DNA of 5,858 bases from DATLED01 sp046597375 (GTDB lineage: Bacteria > Actinomycetota > Acidimicrobiia > Acidimicrobiales > CADCTF01), in contig JBKJKM010000155.1 in the NCBI GenBank assembly GCA_046597375.1, forward strand, positions 1 through 5,858, written 5' to 3'. The stretch's first letter is position 1. Each line of letters starts with the position of its first letter. Shown here one piece after another: positions 4,840-5,858 of this stretch. Made by a program: the position numbers and the translations under genes. The notes under the pieces were generated by a model that searched no databases, was not told the origin of the DNA, and was given only the letters and a program-made list of their open reading frames with translations.

Positions 4840-5858
4840 TTCCGACGGCGGCGGCGCCGAGCACGGCCAGGAGCCCCCACGTGGCGAACAGGATCGCCTC
4901 CTGCGGCAGCTGGTCAGACTCGACCGGCCCGAGAGTGCGGGCGGTGCCGCCGAAGGGACGCGTCGGTGTCGTTGTCGCCAGGTCGTCCTGTCCGGCGATG
5001 TCGGCGGCCGTCGCCGCCGCGTCCTCCGGTGGTGCCTGCAACACCATCTCCTCCGACGGTGGTGGAGGCGGCGCCACGCCGGACTCGATCCGCAACGTGA
5101 AGAGGGTTGAACGGAGCCCGAGCGATGCGTCGAAGGCCAGGCCGGTGACGGTCTTCGGACCCGTAGTTCCCTCGAGCACGACTTCGATGGCCCGGCCACT
5201 CGGACCGGCGCGCGCCACCCGCACGTCCGTCAGGTCGCCGCCGTAGCCGAGTCGAGCGGCGACGTCGCGCAACGACACTGTCACCGTCCACGGCAACGGG
5301 TCCTTGGTCAGATAGGGAGCGGCACGGAGGTACGGGATCGAACCATCGGTCACGCCGAACCCCTCCTCGCGGCTGGCGGAGATGCCGCCACCGTTGGCCG
5401 AGTACACGGCGGAGATCAGGGATCGCTCGAACACCAGCACCTGCTCCCGGGAATCGTCGACGGCCTTGTTCATCGCCGCGTACTCAGCCTGGGCGCCGAG
5501 GTAGACCTGGCAGCGCTGGGTGTCGCACACCTCGCCCCCGACGGCCATCGCCCGCATGGCGTAGGTGCGAGCGGCGATGGCCTGGGCCCGCAACGCCGCT
5601 GGCGGCCACGTCGGATCGCGCACCTCGCCCATGCCCTTGAGGTAGGTCTCGAGGTCGACGGAGTTGACGAAGCGCAACGTTCCCGCCGCCGCCGTCGCCT
5701 CGATGACCCCGCGATAGCGCCGCTGCCGCACGGGCAACTCGACCGTGCCGTTGCCCGACGGCACGGCGACCAGCGGGCGCGCCGTCGAAGGAGCCGACGG
5801 GCCCGGCTGGGCCGGCGGGGATGATGTCGCCGGTGACGGCGCCGTGGTCGCCGGCGGG
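4763..5858 (-). CDS. SpoIID/LytB-domain exoprotein with C-terminal membrane anchor, 5' end missing
   Basis: SpoIID-type domains are cell-wall lytic transglycosylases or related wall-binding modules. The frame stays open to the right edge, so the true start is outside; a GTG at 5764 is internal. The visible 364 residues begin with a Pro/Ala/Ser/Thr linker (~1-31). The SpoIID domain (~45-255) follows, with RFVNSVDLETYLKGMGEV (its Glu in GEV is the likely catalytic acid), PPAALRAQAIAARTYAM, the Cys pair CDTQRCQVY, AVYSANGGGISAS and the closing LGLRSTLFTL. Next is a ~60-residue Pro/Ala/Thr-rich stretch (from APPPPPSEE), a hydrophobic segment ~321-340 (AILFATWGLLAVLGAAAVGI) and a short basic Pro/Ser tail. 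The likely topology is an extracellular domain held by a C-terminal anchor. A signal peptide is expected off-window. It is convergent with the protease gene, and the tail codons lie inside that gene's 3' end. No link to sporulation is implied. Confidence 0.92.
   Translation of the reverse strand, partial: PPATTAPSPATSSPPAQPGPSAPSTARPLVAVPSGNGTVELPVRQRRYRGVIEATAAAGTLRFVNSVDLETYLKGMGEVRDPTWPPAALRAQAIAARTYAMRAMAVGGEVCDTQRCQVYLGAQAEYAAMNKAVDDSREQVLVFERSLISAVYSANGGGISASREEGFGVTDGSIPYLRAAPYLTKDPLPWTVTVSLRDVAARLGYGGDLTDVRVARAGPSGRAIEVVLEGTTGPKTVTGLAFDASLGLRSTLFTLRIESGVAPPPPPSEEMVLQAPPEDAAATAADIAGQDDLATTTPTRPFGGTARTLGPVESDQLPQEAILFATWGLLAVLGAAAVGIRPWSTSLSRPRPSPSVPPSGDGSP

Noticed and set aside
3346..5199. 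617-codon minus-strand open frame opposite the kinase and protease
   Set aside because: Arg/Pro/His/Glu-rich translation without recognisable domains. It is antisense to the M48 gene with its HEIGH motif and also overlaps the SpoIID frame, so it is a shadow.
5262..5764. GTG at 5764 as the true start of the SpoIID gene
   Set aside because: The frame continues open to the window edge as a Pro/Ala/Thr linker, and starting at 5764 would leave an exported domain without a signal peptide.
1..5858. CRISPR arrays, tRNA or rRNA genes, insertion sequences, phage genes
   Set aside because: No regularly spaced repeats, no cloverleaf or rRNA-like segments and no transposase or integrase motifs were seen on either strand.

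Overview
The window is high-GC DNA, densely coded, with short gene overlaps and Val/Ala/Asp/Arg-rich proteins. It carries a GroEL with a Gly-Met tail, a SpoIID/LytB-domain exoprotein and an OmpR/PhoB-type two-component system linked to a PepSY protein. This points to an actinobacterium. An Acidimicrobiia-like lineage is a guess from overall style, and no 16S or other marker is present to test it.

Layout. Positions 3-986 (+) hold the C-terminal ~60% of groEL, cut by the left window edge. Positions 987-1197 form a convergent intergenic region with a strong GC-rich hairpin (1071-1102), a near-perfect 19-bp-arm palindrome (1111-1172) and a run of five GGG tracts (1173-1197). A small secreted PepSY protein lies on the minus strand (1524-1198). 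It diverges from a plus-strand operon of a response regulator (1645-2307), a sensor histidine kinase (2297-3649) and a Ste24-type M48 membrane protease (3646-4839). Consecutive operon genes overlap by 11 and 4 nt. The right end is a minus-strand SpoIID/LytB-domain protein (5858-4763), 5'-truncated by the window edge, whose 3' end overlaps the protease gene tail-to-tail by 77 nt.

The most interesting signal is in the ~120-bp divergent promoter region between the PepSY gene and the regulator. The heptamer TTCAGCC occurs there three times: twice on the plus strand exactly 11 bp apart, pointing to the regulator, and once on the minus strand pointing to the PepSY gene, with a degenerate partner (CTCAG) also 11 bp upstream. 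Each pair is followed 8-9 bp later by a -10-like hexamer. This is the architecture expected of OmpR/PhoB-family tandem operators. It suggests that the regulator controls both its own operon and the PepSY gene, and that the regulator mRNA is almost leaderless.

Working model (inference): the kinase senses an envelope condition through its ~120-residue extracytoplasmic region. The regulator then activates a regulon of at least the PepSY exoprotein, the two-component genes themselves and the membrane protease. That would make the locus a self-contained envelope-response module. The GroEL and SpoIID genes look like flanking, functionally unrelated neighbours.
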